A program made the position numbers and the translations under genes. This document shows, in pieces, positions 62,428-64,000 of a stretch of DNA of 64,000 bases. The first letter of the stretch is position 1; the number at the start of each line of letters is the position of its first letter. Origin of the DNA: Paenibacillus sp. SY21-1 (lineage in GTDB: Bacteria; Bacillota; Bacilli; Paenibacillales; Paenibacillaceae); assembly GCF_005222705.1 (NCBI RefSeq), contig NZ_STGF01000029.1:1-64000 (forward strand), written 5' to 3'. Under the pieces are notes generated by a model. It was not told the DNA's origin, ran no database searches, and saw only the letters and a program-made list of their open reading frames with translations.

Positions 62428-64000
62428 ATGACGATAAACGAGGCTGATTCCAAACAGTTTACCTCCCAATTGGCGGCGGACATATGGGGCCATCGCTTCA
62501 AAACGTCGCAGCGGGGACCGGAGTATACGCTGGAGTTTCTAAATGTAATATGCGGCTCCGCTTATTCTTTTGACAGTATGGAATATGTAAGGAAAAAATC
62601 GGTTGGTTTGCGCGAGTTTATTTTTGAGGGTATGAAGGAGGGCAGCGCCACCAATCAGGTGCTGGTGCTGGACGCAGAGAGGCATGAACGGATGCAGCAG
62701 GCGCTCCATGCTCAGGATATTGCCGTGCTTCGACAATTTCTCCGCAGTTTGGAGATTATTATGTACAATACGGACGGCAAAGAGGCGGATCGCTCCTGGT
62801 ATGCAAAGTCGCTTTATCCGCTTCATGAATCGCTGCTGTTTGTGGAGTTGCGCAAAAAGGACAACACGACGAAAGACAACAAACGAAAGAGCGCACCTTC
62901 CTCTGAAAGAAACTTCTATGCCAGAGGCGGGGAGCTTTATTTTCTTATGCTCGCTCATGGTACCGGGCAGTTCGGGGAGCGGCGGAAGTTTATCGAGCGG
63001 CGGTTCCGGCATTTGCTGCAGAAGAATAAAAGCATTGATCGAGTCGTTGAAAAAATTAAATCCATCTTTGAGGAAAAGGATACGGCCGACAACACAATGG
63101 GAAGCCTTAGAGCTCCGGCCAAAAATGGCAAGCTTCCGCTACTGCCCCCCGGTGCGGAGCAGGAGAATAGCGGACTTTTTGAACGCTTTGGAGCGGAAAT
63201 GGAGCGGCTGCTGCTCACTGAGCTGGACATCCACGAAATGTTCGGCCTGCTGACCTCGCTCATTTGCTTTCAATTGGCACGTTATATGCACGAGCGTTCG
63301 CTTACTCCGTCCGAAAAGCTGATCTATTTTTTTGATTGTCTGGATGGGAGCAACAAACAGATCGTGCAGCAGTCGGCTAACGGCTTCAACAAGCATGAAA
63401 GCATGCTGAAGCGTCGGTTTGAGGAGGAGTTCTCCCGCAAAGCGGAGCTGGCGTTTGGAACGCGCGAATTTATTGAGCAAACGCTGCCGGAATGGAAACA
63501 AGAGCCCAAGCAGTTTTTCAAAAGAATGGGCATCGACAGCATGCATGGACGCAAGGAAGCGATCGGCAAGGTGCTGAAAAAGTGCAACAGCGCTGACGAC
63601 GTGCTTGGCAAACTGCGTGACAGCCTGCGCGAGGCGGTGGGCGCCCAAATCGACCAGTTGCATATTACAAGGGTGCTGTCCCGCGATGGCGGGTTTGCCA
63701 CCTATCGCCGCGGTTCGGCGAACAATTATCGTTATACGATTTCGGATTCTTTTCTGCAAATGCTGGTGTTTACGCAAGTAGCGCCGGAGCGTCCGATGGA
63801 ATACTCCGACTTTTTGCAGCTGCTCTATCAAAGCTATGGCATAGTCATTGGAGAAATGCAAGCTGTCGAATCCGGTCAATACGAGCAGTCCGGTCTTAAC
63901 ATTCGTTATTTTCAGGATAATGAGCGGGCGCTGCGCGAGAAGCTGCGAATAAATGGATTGCTGATCGAGTTCTCGGATGCAACGGCGATGGTCAAAAATC
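62428..64000 (+). CDS. Large partner protein of the NTPase, truncated by the window end
   Basis: An open frame of at least 524 codons from the ATG at 62428 (GGGAGG 6 bases upstream; ATG 62425 also possible) to the edge, with no stop. It is soluble, charged and mainly helical. Landmarks are YFLMLAHGTGQFGERRKF near residue 170, a Pro-rich linker near 235, LTPSEKLIYFFDCLDG near 295, and a C-terminal part (YTISDSFLQMLVFTQVAP, YSDFLQLLYQSYGIVIGE, then LREKLRINGLL) that looks like a winged-helix. I do not recognise the family. By position it would correspond to DptG if the neighbour is DptF-like; that is inference. Confidence 0.6.
   Translation, partial: MTINEADSKQFTSQLAADIWGHRFKTSQRGPEYTLEFLNVICGSAYSFDSMEYVRKKSVGLREFIFEGMKEGSATNQVLVLDAERHERMQQALHAQDIAVLRQFLRSLEIIMYNTDGKEADRSWYAKSLYPLHESLLFVELRKKDNTTKDNKRKSAPSSERNFYARGGELYFLMLAHGTGQFGERRKFIERRFRHLLQKNKSIDRVVEKIKSIFEEKDTADNTMGSLRAPAKNGKLPLLPPGAEQENSGLFERFGAEMERLLLTELDIHEMFGLLTSLICFQLARYMHERSLTPSEKLIYFFDCLDGSNKQIVQQSANGFNKHESMLKRRFEEEFSRKAELAFGTREFIEQTLPEWKQEPKQFFKRMGIDSMHGRKEAIGKVLKKCNSADDVLGKLRDSLREAVGAQIDQLHITRVLSRDGGFATYRRGSANNYRYTISDSFLQMLVFTQVAPERPMEYSDFLQLLYQSYGIVIGEMQAVESGQYEQSGLNIRYFQDNERALREKLRINGLLIEFSDATAMVKN

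Overview
The window is a chromosomal segment of a Gram-positive Bacillota, most likely a Paenibacillus-type member of the Paenibacillaceae. The evidence is a B. subtilis-like core synteny (hprK-lgt-ppaX-yvoF-his; trxB-rapZ-yvcK-whiA-crh; cggR-gap-pgk-tpi-gpmI-eno; secG-rnr-smpB-ssrA) in moderately GC-rich DNA, with CtsR and CggR operators of the B. subtilis type, short-form HisG plus HisZ, and many UUG/GUG starts. The species assignment is inference.

Layout. 1-0.97 kb: 3' end of a 23S rRNA gene, then six tRNAs (Met, Val, Asp, Phe, Tyr, Lys) and a terminator, with no 5S gene between. 1-5.1 kb: ssuE-like flavin reductase, tagO, a PucR-type regulator and a carbohydrate ABC ATPase (msmX/ugpC type). 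5.2-9.1 kb: hprK-lgt-ppaX-yvoF. 9.3-16.6 kb: histidine operon hisZ-G-D-B-H-F-IE-J, with hisA absent from its usual place between hisH and hisF. 16.6-25 kb: prs, a TPR protein, trxB, glucokinase, rapZ-yvcK-whiA and a crh-position HPr that keeps His15. 25.1-26.2 kb: clpP under a CtsR box and tRNA-Arg, both on the minus strand. 26.3-33.8 kb: the central glycolytic operon behind a CggR operator. 34-41.8 kb: a solute-binding lipoprotein, a TIM-barrel isomerase, secG, RNase R with a very long basic tail, a cold-shock protein, smpB and tmRNA.

Immediately after ssrA (41.8-48.4 kb) the DNA becomes AT-richer and patchy: a DoxX protein behind two FNR/CRP-type palindromes, a metallo-hydrolase, a broken alcohol dehydrogenase, small regulators, a TetR/VOC pair with a clear operator, GNAT and DUF1232 genes, and gene debris. 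This looks like an accessory insertion zone beside tmRNA.

From 48.4 kb come an alditol-oxidase-like flavoprotein, a small membrane protein, a class I cyclic-di-GMP riboswitch with terminator controlling a transmembrane chemoreceptor, and a soluble chemoreceptor. At 53.9-60.5 kb lies an unusual set: a two-TM helical protein (possibly XpaC-like), a membrane-anchored substrate-binding/VWA protein, a TelA-type protein, an 810-residue protein with a C-terminal prenyl-diphosphate synthase domain and further DDxxD motifs in its N-terminal half, and a small secreted protein. At 60.6-64 kb a new promoter drives a P-loop NTPase that resembles DptF-type restriction ATPases and a large partner that runs off the window edge; this is a candidate, unassigned defence operon. 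These last two clusters are the best places to look for something undescribed.
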